15,143 bases of DNA, taken from positions 1 through 15,143 of the forward strand of contig DATERL010000213.1 in assembly GCA_035271585.1 (NCBI GenBank), read 5' to 3'. This document shows, piece by piece, positions 6,877-14,214 of the stretch. The notes under the pieces were generated by a model. That model saw only the letters and a program-made list of their open reading frames with translations, made no database searches and had not been told where the DNA came from. Source of the DNA: Roseimarinus sp035271585. Its GTDB lineage: Bacteria > Bacteroidota > Bacteroidia > Bacteroidales > Prolixibacteraceae. Both the position numbers and the translations under genes were made by a program. Each line of letters begins with the position of its first letter. Position 1 is the stretch's first letter.

Positions 6877-8040
6877 CTATTTATTTGAAGCGGCAAAAAT
6901 AGTGACATCTTCGGCTTTTATCTCTTCGCCACACAAAATGATTAAACGTTCAATTACGTTACGAAACTCTCTGATGTTACCTGTCCAAGTAATATTTTTG
7001 AGTTCAGCTATGGCGCCATCGTTAAGTTTTTTAATCGAAATGCCATATTCGTTACATATCTGTTCAACAAAATAATCACCCAAAATTGGAATGTCGTCAA
7101 GCCGTTCGTTTAACGAAGGTACCCTGATCAAAATCACGCTGATACGGTGATAAAGATCTTCTCTAAAACGTCCATCTTCAATTTCTTTATGTAAATCTTT
7201 GTTGGTTGCAGCCACAACCCGAACATTAACTTTAATGGCTTTATCGCCACCAACACGGGTAATGATATTTTCTTGTAAAGCCCTTAGCACTTTGGCTTGG
7301 GCTGATAAACTCATGTCTCCAATTTCGTCGAGAAAAATAGTACCCCCTTCGGCTTGTTCAAATTTTCCTTTTCGTTGTTTTATTGCCGAAGTAAAAGCAC
7401 CTTTTTCGTGTCCAAATAATTCACTTTCGATTAGTTCCGAAGGAATAGCGGCACAATTTACTTCAATAAATGGACCGTCCGAACGCATGCTTAAATCGTG
7501 CAACCTGCGGGCTATTAGTTCTTTACCTGAGCCATTTGCACCGGTTATTAACACTTTGGCATCGGTAGGAGCTACCTTGTCGGTCATTTCAAGTATGTTG
7601 ATAATGGCTTTCGATTTTCCGATTATCTGGTATTTTTGACTTACTTTTTTTCGCAGTGTTTTGGTTTCGTTCACCAAGGTCGATTTATCCATGGCATTAC
7701 GAATTGTGATCAACAAACGGTTGAGATCGAGTGGTTTTTCGATAAAATCGTAAGCACCTTTTTTAATGGCTTCAACAGCGGTGTCGATGTTACCGTGCCC
7801 CGAAATCATAACAACGGGAGTATCGGGTTGTAAATCAATTAATTCGGGAAGCAATTCAAGACCATCCGTTTCGGGCATTTTAATATCGCATAAAATGATA
7901 TCAAATTCGTTATTCTTTACCGCTTTTAATGCACTTACTGCGTTTTCGGCCAGTTCAACCTGGTATTTCTCGTATTCCAGTATATCTTTTAGTGTATTTC
8001 TGATTGCTCTTTCGTCGTCAATCACCAATATTTTGGCCAT
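6877..8040 (-). CDS. Sigma-54-type response regulator without a DNA-binding domain
   Basis: This NtrC-family protein has a receiver domain at 1-120 (Asp8-Asp9, phospho-acceptor Asp52 in ILCDIKMP, Lys102 in EKPLD) and an AAA+ sigma-54 activation domain at about 138-370. The latter has Walker A GANGSGKE (167-174), the sigma-54 contact loop GAFTSA (214-219; GAFTGA is the common form), Walker B TIFLDEIGD (234-242), and VRVVAATNKDL and FREDLYHRI further on. It stops at residue 387, soon after WTGNIREFRNVIERLIIL, with no Fis-type helix-turn-helix. Full NtrC relatives are about 440-480 residues long. The missing end is not an obvious frameshift: the TAG stop is followed by only 31 bp before the next gene. 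Chlamydial CtcC and Helicobacter FlgR share this architecture and work without specific DNA binding. No sensor kinase is in the window. Confidence 0.93.
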   Translation of the reverse strand: MAKILVIDDERAIRNTLKDILEYEKYQVELAENAVSALKAVKNNEFDIILCDIKMPETDGLELLPELIDLQPDTPVVMISGHGNIDTAVEAIKKGAYDFIEKPLDLNRLLITIRNAMDKSTLVNETKTLRKKVSQKYQIIGKSKAIINILEMTDKVAPTDAKVLITGANGSGKELIARRLHDLSMRSDGPFIEVNCAAIPSELIESELFGHEKGAFTSAIKQRKGKFEQAEGGTIFLDEIGDMSLSAQAKVLRALQENIITRVGGDKAIKVNVRVVAATNKDLHKEIEDGRFREDLYHRISVILIRVPSLNERLDDIPILGDYFVEQICNEYGISIKKLNDGAIAELKNITWTGNIREFRNVIERLIILCGEEIKAEDVTIFAASNK

Positions 8041-8097
8041 ATCTGTGTGTATTTATTTTTTGAGTGAAACAAATATTGTTTCTTTTTATAAATAAAA

Positions 8098-8105
8098 CAA
8101 AATTA
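8098..8105 (-). promoter_or_regulatory. Possible -7 element upstream of the response regulator
   Basis: The minus strand reads TAATTTTG, an exact match to TAnnTTTG, with 57 nt between it and the ATG. No -33 TTTG lies at the expected distance, so this is a weak call. Confidence 0.25.
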
Positions 8106-8224
8106 TCAAGTTTATTCAATTTAATTGTATCGACAACTCGAAATAATGGATTGAATCATAGAATAATAGCTGTTTTTGAATAAATTTTCCTTTTTGGAGT
8201 ACGATGAGTGTAACTAAAATAGCT

Positions 8225-8232
8225 TATTTTTG
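8225..8232 (+). promoter_or_regulatory. Candidate -7 element upstream of the Xaa-Pro aminopeptidase
   Basis: TATTTTTG matches TAnnTTTG exactly and lies 23 nt before the ATG at 8256. A TTTG at 8193-8196 is upstream, but the 28-bp spacing is longer than the usual 19-21 bp. Confidence 0.4.
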
Positions 8233-8255
8233 AGGTTTAAACAAAAGAAAATCAG

Positions 8256-9641
8256 ATGTTGAACCGACAACTTTATATCCAGCGCAGGACAATTTTAAAA
8301 GAAACCATTAAAAAGGGAATCATTCTATTTTTGGGAAACGAAGAGTCTCCTATGAATTATCCTGATAATCCATATCCTTTTCGACAACACAGTTCGTTCC
8401 TTTATTTTTTTGGAATCGACCGTCCGTCTGTATCTGCAATAATTGATATTGATAACGGACAAGAGATTATTTTTGGCGACGAACTTACTCTTGACGAAAT
8501 TGTATGGATGGGACAGAAACCAACCATTGCCGAAGAGGCCGAAAAAGTTGGTGTTTTTGAGGTTTTACCCACAGTGAAACTGTTTGCTATTTTAAAAGAA
8601 GCCAATGCGGCAGGTCGAAATATTGAATTTTTGCCTCCATTCCGTCCCGAAAATAAAATCAAATTATTGCGCTTGCTTAATATTAGGCCTGATCAATTCA
8701 ATGTGAAATCGTCGGAAGCATTGGTGAAAGCAGTTATAGCACAACGAGAAATAAAATGTGAAGAAGAAATTGCCGAAATAGATATGGCCGTGAACTGGTC
8801 GGTTGATATGCACGTTGCCGCCATTCAAATGGCCCGGCCGGGTATAAAAGAATCGCACATTGCTGCCAAAGTAACTCAAATAGCACTTGAGCACGAAGGT
8901 TACTTGGCGTTTCCGGTTATTGCAACGGTAAGGGGCGAGGTGTTGCACAATCATTATCACGGAAATACACTTAAAAAGGGGCAGTTGTTCTTACTCGATT
9001 GTGGTGCTGAAACACCTAACTGTTACGCCGGTGATTTAACCAGTACATTTCCCGTATCTCCGAAGTTCTCACGAAAACAAGCCGAGATTTATCAAATGGT
9101 ACTCAATGCCCATTATGGCGCTGTGAAAATGTTGAAAGCAGGCATTCCGTTCCGCGATGTTCATTTCGAAGCTGCTCGCATCATTTTCGATGGATTGAAA
9201 AGTTTAGGTATTACCAAAGGAAACACCGAAGAAGCCATAGCTCTTGGCGCTCATGCTTTGTTTTTTCCCACTGGACTTGGGCACATGATGGGGCTCGATG
9301 TTCACGATATGGAAGACCTTGGTGAGTTGAATGTTGGTTATAATTCGGGCGAATCGAAAAGCACATTGTTTGGATTAAAATCGTTACGATTGGCCAAAGA
9401 ACTTAAAACTGGACATGTTCTTACGGTTGAACCTGGTATTTATTTTATTCCCGAATTAATTAAAATGTGGAAAGCCGAAAAACGTTTCGACAGCTTTATC
9501 AATTATAACGCAATACGCCCCTACATGAATTTTGGAGGCATACGTATTGAGCAAGATTACCTCATAACCCGCAAAGGCTCAAGGTTACTTGGTCGTAAAA
9601 AACCAATGGAAATTAGCGAAATCGAAGATTTGCGTTCCTAA
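8256..9641 (+). CDS. Xaa-Pro aminopeptidase (M24B family)
   Basis: This cytoplasmic di-metal (usually Mn2+) peptidase removes an N-terminal residue preceding proline. The 461-residue product has the aminopeptidase-P N-terminal domain at about 1-165 (SPMNYPDNPYPFRQHSSFLYFFGIDRP) and the pita-bread catalytic domain at about 170-440. All five metal ligands are in place: Asp248 (LLDCGAE), Asp260 (GDLTSTFP), His343 (GLGHMMGLDVHD), Glu392 (TVEPGIY) and Glu432 (GGIRIEQDYLIT). The HNHYHGN segment at 231-237 carries another conserved active-site histidine region. There is no signal peptide. The length matches the long PepP-type Bacteroidota enzymes, which process short peptides rather than proteins. 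It ends 3 bp from the convergent S37-type peptidase gene. Confidence 0.93.
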   Translation: MLNRQLYIQRRTILKETIKKGIILFLGNEESPMNYPDNPYPFRQHSSFLYFFGIDRPSVSAIIDIDNGQEIIFGDELTLDEIVWMGQKPTIAEEAEKVGVFEVLPTVKLFAILKEANAAGRNIEFLPPFRPENKIKLLRLLNIRPDQFNVKSSEALVKAVIAQREIKCEEEIAEIDMAVNWSVDMHVAAIQMARPGIKESHIAAKVTQIALEHEGYLAFPVIATVRGEVLHNHYHGNTLKKGQLFLLDCGAETPNCYAGDLTSTFPVSPKFSRKQAEIYQMVLNAHYGAVKMLKAGIPFRDVHFEAARIIFDGLKSLGITKGNTEEAIALGAHALFFPTGLGHMMGLDVHDMEDLGELNVGYNSGESKSTLFGLKSLRLAKELKTGHVLTVEPGIYFIPELIKMWKAEKRFDSFINYNAIRPYMNFGGIRIEQDYLITRKGSRLLGRKKPMEISEIEDLRS

Positions 9642-9644
9642 ATT

Positions 9645-10970
9645 TTAATTCCTTTTAATTTCACTTTCAAGCAGGGGTTCTAGCAACATGTAGAGTTCGG
9701 CACGTTGCGCGTAACTCATTGTTTTAATCCTTGTGCGGTGCGAATCATTAGGTGCTACAAACCGAACAGCCTTGCATTTTTTGCCAGGTATTATTCCGCC
9801 AGCAGTCCAGGGGTCGTATTCGCCATAAATAAGAAACAAATTCTCGCCATCTTTTTGGATTGTTTTTGCAATAAGCTTTGAGGTTTTCTTATTGAATTTG
9901 AATGGAGGCTCATCGGCTAAAAATACTTCGTTGATATATCCTTTTGACGAGGGAATGGTGAGATAAGTTTGAAAAGGCTTGGTGTTGTAGCTATAATAAC
10001 CAAATTCTTTGGCCGCCTGTATAAAAAAAGCTTTAATACTAGCAGTCTTCTCAATATCGAAATAATCGGGATCACTTATTTTAACGAGGTGGTTGAATAG
10101 CTCACGTGCACCAACACTATCAGCAGGAATACTGTTGCAATCGGTGCCCCATTGCCAAAAAGCAAACGAATATTCCAAAACGCAATAATCAAGTACTGCT
10201 TGGTTATTGATATGGAAAGTATATTTATTGGCAGTGATAAGGCTGTCGAATAAAGGCTGAATGGCATCTCTACTTTTCAATACCGATAACTGAAATTGCT
10301 CAACCTTGTTGCGACAAGCGGCCGTTCCAACTTTACTAATGTGCTCTTGCATGCGCTTGTCTTCAACCGCAAAATTAACAGGACCAACATAGGGAATCCA
10401 AATATCGACTGCGTTGGGATAAAAGGCCTTAAAAGCAATGGTGGCTTGTCCTCCTTTGCTTATCCCGGTGGCAATCCATTTGTTCTTATTGTTATATACT
10501 TTTTTGAAAATTTGTTCAATCTGGTATAAGTCCGAGCTGGCATTTTCAATGGTTAAATATTCCCAGTTTTTATCATTAGGTATCGATTGTCCAAAATAAC
10601 GGTGTTCAACCACCAATTGGTTCGCTTGTAATATTTCGCTTAACTCGTTAATGTAAGTGCTGTGCGAAGCGTAATCAGCACTGTATCCTTCGGTAACAAA
10701 TACAACAGGGCTGTACTTGTTGAAGTCGGATAGAAAAACTCGTTGCGAAAATTTACCCGCTGCGGGGTTTTTGTGGTCAAGTAACTGCTCAACCATAATT
10801 TCGAACGTTTCGTTGAAAAACGTATGGTTATCAATTTTCTTTACACTTACAACTTCCTTAAGGTTTTCGAGTTGGGTTTGTAATGCCGAAACCTGGGCAA
10901 TAGCATATATTCCCAAAAATACGATTAACGAACCTGTCAATAGGATCCTTCTAAAAAACATGGTATTCAT
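9645..10970 (-). CDS. Secreted serine peptidase, S37 (PS-10) type
   Basis: The 441-residue product has a signal peptide (RR at 7-8, hydrophobic core 10-24, likely cleavage after AIA or AQVSA at about 25-29), so it is expected in the periplasm or outside the cell. It has an alpha/beta-hydrolase fold: PVVFVTEGYSADY at 88-100, an EHRYFGQS strand-loop at 122-129 (as in S28/S37 peptidases), a nucleophile elbow TGISKGG with Ser171, GEYDPWTA with Asp386 as the acid, and NDSHRTRI with His411 as the base. The GxSKGG elbow favours family S37, known from Streptomyces tripeptidyl aminopeptidases, over S28 (usually GGSYGG). The natural substrate is unknown. It starts at the ATG at 10970 and is separated from the next minus-strand gene upstream by a likely terminator. 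Confidence 0.8.
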   Translation of the reverse strand: MNTMFFRRILLTGSLIVFLGIYAIAQVSALQTQLENLKEVVSVKKIDNHTFFNETFEIMVEQLLDHKNPAAGKFSQRVFLSDFNKYSPVVFVTEGYSADYASHSTYINELSEILQANQLVVEHRYFGQSIPNDKNWEYLTIENASSDLYQIEQIFKKVYNNKNKWIATGISKGGQATIAFKAFYPNAVDIWIPYVGPVNFAVEDKRMQEHISKVGTAACRNKVEQFQLSVLKSRDAIQPLFDSLITANKYTFHINNQAVLDYCVLEYSFAFWQWGTDCNSIPADSVGARELFNHLVKISDPDYFDIEKTASIKAFFIQAAKEFGYYSYNTKPFQTYLTIPSSKGYINEVFLADEPPFKFNKKTSKLIAKTIQKDGENLFLIYGEYDPWTAGGIIPGKKCKAVRFVAPNDSHRTRIKTMSYAQRAELYMLLEPLLESEIKRN

Positions 10971-11029
10971 AAGCCATTATTTTAATAAGTGTACAAGTTA
11001 AAAAAAAATGTATGAAAACTGGTAATAAA

Positions 11030-11065
11030 AAATGCCCTATTAAAAATAAATTGAACAGGGCATTT
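11030..11065 (-). terminator. Probable rho-independent terminator after the 11103-11351 gene
   Basis: A perfect 9-bp stem (AAATGCCCT at 11030-11038 and AGGGCATTT at 11057-11065) has an 18-nt loop. Read on the minus strand, the stem runs into TTTTTTATTACC, a good U tract. It lies 37 bp past the stop of the small acyl-carrier-like gene and before the S37-type peptidase start, separating the two. Confidence 0.6.
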
Positions 11066-11102
11066 GATTTTGTGTTTTTTTTTAAAGAATAATATCAAAT
11101 CA

Positions 11103-11351
11103 CTAATTGCTTTTATCCTTGTTAATGAAATTTCGAAAAGCTTTAAGGTTGGTTAATTTTTCGATTTCTTTGTTTTTCAAATTTACATCGAATTCGTTTT
11201 CAAAATAATGAACCAATAATTTTGTATCATAATCGTCTAAAAATAAATCGTCGAGTGTTTCAGCCTTTTTAATGTAGTTAGGCTTGATTCCCACGTTTCT
11301 TAAAACTTTGTAAAGCTTTTTTTCCGACACAGTAAGCATTCTTGTTTCCAT
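11103..11351 (-). CDS. Small acyl-carrier-protein-like protein lacking the prosthetic-group serine
   Basis: This is an acidic-to-mixed 82-residue helical protein. Residues 33-58 (LDDLFLDDYDTKLLVHYFENEFDVNL) align well with helix 2 of acyl carrier proteins (LGADSLDTVELIMALEEEFGIEI type). LTNLKAFRNFI at 66-76 matches the last helix. The Ser that receives 4'-phosphopantetheine is replaced by Asp40, so this protein cannot carry an acyl chain in the usual way. A role as a partner or regulator is possible but is only inference. The ATG at 11351 is the obvious start (an alternative ATG is codon 5). It is on the same strand as kbl but 243 bp downstream, across a repeat-rich spacer. I do not recognise a specific gene. 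Confidence 0.65.
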   Translation of the reverse strand: METRMLTVSEKKLYKVLRNVGIKPNYIKKAETLDDLFLDDYDTKLLVHYFENEFDVNLKNKEIEKLTNLKAFRNFINKDKSN

Positions 11352-11462
11352 CTACAAACCTTTAAATTTTGAGCTGTAAACTTCGAAAAAATTACTCAAA
11401 TGTTCAAATAATAGATGATGTTTTTGTTTGTTTATTCTACTTGCTTGTAAGTTATTGTGTAT

Positions 11463-11485
11463 GTGGTGTTTGTGGTGTTTGTGTT
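11463..11485. repeat. Short GT-rich tandem repeat
   Basis: Two and a half copies of the 9-bp unit GTGGTGTTT lie in the spacer between the acyl-carrier-like gene and kbl. The neighbouring bases also contain a doubled TTCAAGT, so this part of the spacer is made of local duplications. Confidence 0.7.
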
Positions 11486-11541
11486 AATGCTGTTTTCAAG
11501 TGTTCAAGTCAATGAATGTCCAATTCTGAATACTTATTACC

Positions 11542-11589
11542 CAATACTCTGTACTCAATACTCTGTACTCAATACTCTGTACTCAATAC
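11542..11589. repeat. 14-bp tandem repeat, about 3.4 copies
   Basis: Three perfect copies of CAATACTCTGTACT start at 11542, 11556 and 11570, followed by a partial copy (CAATAC) from 11584 to 11589. The array ends 5 bp before the kbl stop codon, so it lies directly after the kbl coding region. There are no spacers, so it is not CRISPR. It may vary in copy number between strains. Confidence 0.9.
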
Positions 11590-11594
11590 CCATT

Positions 11595-12782
11595 CTAAAT
11601 GATTTTCAAAGCCTTACCTGTTTTTATGAATGCTGAAATGGCCATGTCGATATCGTTGTTTGAATGTGCTGCCGATAACTGAACCCTGATACGGGCTTTT
11701 CCGCTTGGAACAACCGGGTAAACAAAGCCAATAACGTAAATGCCTTCTTTTAGCAACAAGTCGGCAAATTTTACGGCCAGCGGGGCATCGTATATCATTA
11801 CCGGAACAATGGCTGTATTTCCCTTTACAATGTCGAAGCCGGCAGCTTCCATTTTTTCTCTGAAGTGTAAAGCGTTTTGCATGGTGCGTTCACGCCAGTC
11901 GGTCGATTTGGAGAGCATTTCAATTACCTTTAAACTGGCGCCCACAATTGCTGGCGAAAGGGTGTTGGAGAAAAGATAGGGGCGTGAGCGTTGTCGCAAC
12001 ATTTCGATAATTTCTTTACGTCCCGAGGTAAAACCGCCGTTGCCGCCTCCAAGGGCTTTCCCAAAAGTTGAAGTGATAATATCCACTCGCTCTATAACAT
12101 TACAATGTTCGTGGGTGCCCCGACCTGTTTTTCCAATGTAACCAGTTGCATGGCTGTCGTCAACCATAACCAGGGCATCGTACTTTTCGGCTAAGTCACA
12201 AATTTCGTTTAGTTTGGCAATATCGCCATCCATTGAAAAAACACCGTCGGTAACAATAAGCCGGTAGGTAGCTGTTTGGGCTTCAATAAGGCATTTCTTT
12301 AGCTCATTCATGTTGGAGTGCTTGTATCTGTATCGCTGGGCTTTGCATAGCCTAACGCCATCAATAATTGAGGCATGGTTCAATTCGTCCGATATAATGG
12401 CACTGTCGTTATCGAGCAGGGGTTCAAATAATCCGCCGTTGGCATCAAAAGCAGCACAATAAAGAATGGTGTCGTCGGTACCTAAAAATTCCGAAACTTT
12501 TTGTTCCAGTTGCTTATGTATTGCTTGTGTACCACAAATAAACCGAACGCTCGAAAGGCCAAAACCCCATTTGTGGAGTGCATCTTGTGCTGCTTTAACC
12601 ACATCGGGATGGTTGGCTAATCCTAAATAATTATTAGCACAAAAGTTTAACACTTCTTGCTCATTGTTTACCTGTATTTTGGCGCCCTGAGGGCTGGTTA
12701 TTATTCGTTCGGTTTTATATAAGCCTTGGGCTTTAAGTTCCTGAAGTTTTATATTCAGGTCGTTTTTCATTTTTCCGTACAT
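11595..12782 (-). CDS. kbl: Glycine C-acetyltransferase (2-amino-3-ketobutyrate CoA ligase)
   Basis: Kbl is a PLP enzyme that cleaves 2-amino-3-oxobutyrate with CoA into glycine and acetyl-CoA, the second step of threonine breakdown after threonine dehydrogenase. The 395-residue product aligns along its whole length with E. coli Kbl. It shows LNFCANNYLGLANHPDV (45-61), SSVRFICGTQ (77-86), LNHASIIDGVRLCKA with His136 stacking on PLP (134-148), DGVFSMDGDIA (179-189), MVDDSHATG (206-214), the PLP-binding Lys242 in TSTFGKALGGGNGG, and RQRSRPYLFSNTLSPAIV. The start is the ATG at 12782 (MYGKMK, typical of the family); codon 5 is also ATG. The open frame extends to 13010, but that part crosses the promoter. 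No tdh gene is nearby. Confidence 0.95.
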   Translation of the reverse strand: MYGKMKNDLNIKLQELKAQGLYKTERIITSPQGAKIQVNNEQEVLNFCANNYLGLANHPDVVKAAQDALHKWGFGLSSVRFICGTQAIHKQLEQKVSEFLGTDDTILYCAAFDANGGLFEPLLDNDSAIISDELNHASIIDGVRLCKAQRYRYKHSNMNELKKCLIEAQTATYRLIVTDGVFSMDGDIAKLNEICDLAEKYDALVMVDDSHATGYIGKTGRGTHEHCNVIERVDIITSTFGKALGGGNGGFTSGRKEIIEMLRQRSRPYLFSNTLSPAIVGASLKVIEMLSKSTDWRERTMQNALHFREKMEAAGFDIVKGNTAIVPVMIYDAPLAVKFADLLLKEGIYVIGFVYPVVPSGKARIRVQLSAAHSNNDIDMAISAFIKTGKALKII

Positions 12783-12803
12783 GTTTTTTAAATTTGATTT
12801 TAT

Positions 12804-12811
12804 CAAAAATA
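12804..12811 (-). promoter_or_regulatory. Candidate promoter -7 element of kbl
   Basis: The minus strand reads TATTTTTG, an exact TAnnTTTG match, with 21 nt to the kbl ATG. An imperfect -33 box, ATTG, lies at 12830-12833 with an 18-bp spacer, close to the usual spacing. This is the best supported promoter in the window. Confidence 0.5.
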
Positions 12812-13033
12812 ACGAATTGAACGGGAATTCAATCTGACTTTCTGCAGGTCGTGTTTTAGTTTTTTTTTTCGTAATCAGTATCTTTACCAAAGCAAAAACT
12901 ATTGATTTTATGGTCAGATAATAATTATATCTATTTTTTTCTAAAATTAGACAAGCAACAGCAAGTTGGTGCTCAAGCTTATTTATGTGTCTATTTTTTA
13001 TATTTACCAATCGTTATGCTGTTGTTTAATGAG

Positions 13034-13041
13034 TATTTTTG
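13034..13041 (+). promoter_or_regulatory. Candidate promoter -7 element of the AraC-type gene
   Basis: TATTTTTG is an exact match to TAnnTTTG and leaves 21 nt to the ATG at 13063. It overlaps the upstream in-frame TTG at 13039, which argues that the TTG is not the start. No -33 TTTG is seen at the usual spacing. With the kbl element it forms a back-to-back pair in this 280-bp spacer. Confidence 0.45.
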
Positions 13042-13062
13042 CCATCATATTTTTTTATTGTT

Positions 13063-14157
13063 ATGGATAAAACACTTCATCTGCTTATAATGTACACCAT
13101 GCTGGTGCTAATGCTTTTATTGTTTCAAAGAAGCCGAAACGACAAAAGAAGTTTTTACCTGGCATTGTATGCCATTATTGAGGTGGTGACTAATGGTATA
13201 GATAGTATATCCATTTGGGGTGGTGCAAGTATGGTGGGTAAAATTCCCTTAATTGCATTTTTTGCGAAACCGGTTACATTACTTTGGGTGCCCTTTTTTT
13301 ATTTTTATATACGATCTTGCTTTTCATCCCAATTTAAAATAGGAAGAAAAAATAGGCTACACCTTCTTCCTTTTGGAGTAATAATGGCGCTTTTTATAGT
13401 TATTACTATCATCCGAAGTATAGACGGCAGTTTAACTGGCTTGTTTTCGTTTGGATCAATTGAATATTATACAATTTTTATTATTGACAAAGTAGTTAGA
13501 TTTCAATATGTTATCTATAATGTGATGCTGATATCGATGTTATTAAAGGTGGAGAAAAGCAGAAAGCAGAACGAAGTTGTTCCTAATTTGAACGTTAACA
13601 TAAAATGGTTGCGTTTTATCGTTTATGGATATGCCCTTGCGTGTTTAGGGGCTGTTGTTACCTATTTTACTTGGTCTGTTAATGTTAGTCTTGCCAATAA
13701 AATGAACATCATTTCGATCATGTATTTTTTTCTGTTCTTTTTCATTATTTTTTACGACACAATAGCGCCAAAATCATTCAGCTCAATAATGATAAAAAAA
13801 CAAGCTCAACTTTCCGAATTGGAATTAAATAATATCATTTTGCGCTTAAAAAATCTGCTTGAACAAAATCCCCTATACCTTGATGCCAACCTTAGTTTAC
13901 AACAAGTTTCAAAAGAACTTAACGAGAAGGAACGGAGCATATCTCAGGCCATAAACACCATTGAAAATAGAAATTTTAAGGATTTCATAAATGAACTGCG
14001 CATTAAACATGCGATAGAACAGCTTACAATTTATAAGGAAAAAGCAATTTTCGAAATCATGTTCGAATCGGGGTTTAATTCAAAGGGGTCATTTAATAAT
14101 GCTTTCAAAAAATACACAGGGCAAACTCCTTCCGAATATAGAAATACTTTGGTGTAA
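13063..14157 (+). CDS. Membrane-anchored AraC-family transcriptional regulator
   Basis: The 364-residue protein has about seven membrane segments in residues 1-232 (for example HLLIMYTMLVLMLLL near the start and ISIMYFFLFFFIIFY at about 217-231), then a linker and a C-terminal AraC-type double helix-turn-helix at about 262-364. LSLQQVSKELNEKERSISQAIN is the first helix-turn-helix, and IFEIMFESGFNSKGSFNNAFKKYTGQTPSEYR is the classic second half. This layout is common in Bacteroidota and suggests that a signal sensed in the membrane is passed to the cytoplasmic DNA-binding part. The start is the ATG at 13063; a TTG at 13039 would add 8 residues but lies in the likely promoter. It is divergent from kbl, so it may regulate kbl or itself, which is inference only. 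Confidence 0.88.
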   Translation: MDKTLHLLIMYTMLVLMLLLFQRSRNDKRSFYLALYAIIEVVTNGIDSISIWGGASMVGKIPLIAFFAKPVTLLWVPFFYFYIRSCFSSQFKIGRKNRLHLLPFGVIMALFIVITIIRSIDGSLTGLFSFGSIEYYTIFIIDKVVRFQYVIYNVMLISMLLKVEKSRKQNEVVPNLNVNIKWLRFIVYGYALACLGAVVTYFTWSVNVSLANKMNIISIMYFFLFFFIIFYDTIAPKSFSSIMIKKQAQLSELELNNIILRLKNLLEQNPLYLDANLSLQQVSKELNEKERSISQAINTIENRNFKDFINELRIKHAIEQLTIYKEKAIFEIMFESGFNSKGSFNNAFKKYTGQTPSEYRNTLV

Positions 14158-14183
14158 AATTGAAGAATGAATTTTGGCTTTGG

Positions 14184-14214
14184 CCGTTTTCAAAAAACTC
14201 AATCATGAAAACGG
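14184..14214 (+). terminator. Possible terminator between convergent genes
   Basis: A perfect 9-bp stem, CCGTTTTCA (14184-14192) and TGAAAACGG (14206-14214), extends by G-U pairs and has a 13-nt loop. On the plus strand it is followed by a T-rich stretch with a few interruptions, so it could end the AraC-type transcript. Its right arm lies within the last codons of the convergent outer-membrane gene. Confidence 0.35.

Noticed and set aside
6894..6901. TATTTTTG on the minus strand, upstream of the GT-C-like gene
   Set aside because: It lies inside the response-regulator coding region, has no -33 partner, and its distance (48 nt) does not match the others; the 31-bp gap points to co-transcription instead.
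7199..7639. A 146-codon open frame opposite the response-regulator gene
   Set aside because: It is antisense to the AAA+ domain, whose motifs are all intact; the translation is rich in Ser/Leu and resembles no family.
11542..11589. Possible CRISPR array
   Set aside because: The 14-bp units are directly adjacent with no spacers, and no cas gene is present, so it is a simple tandem repeat.
12783..13010. An in-frame 76-residue N-terminal extension of Kbl
   Set aside because: The family starts at MYGKMK; the extension covers the likely kbl promoter and has no similarity to Kbl N-termini.
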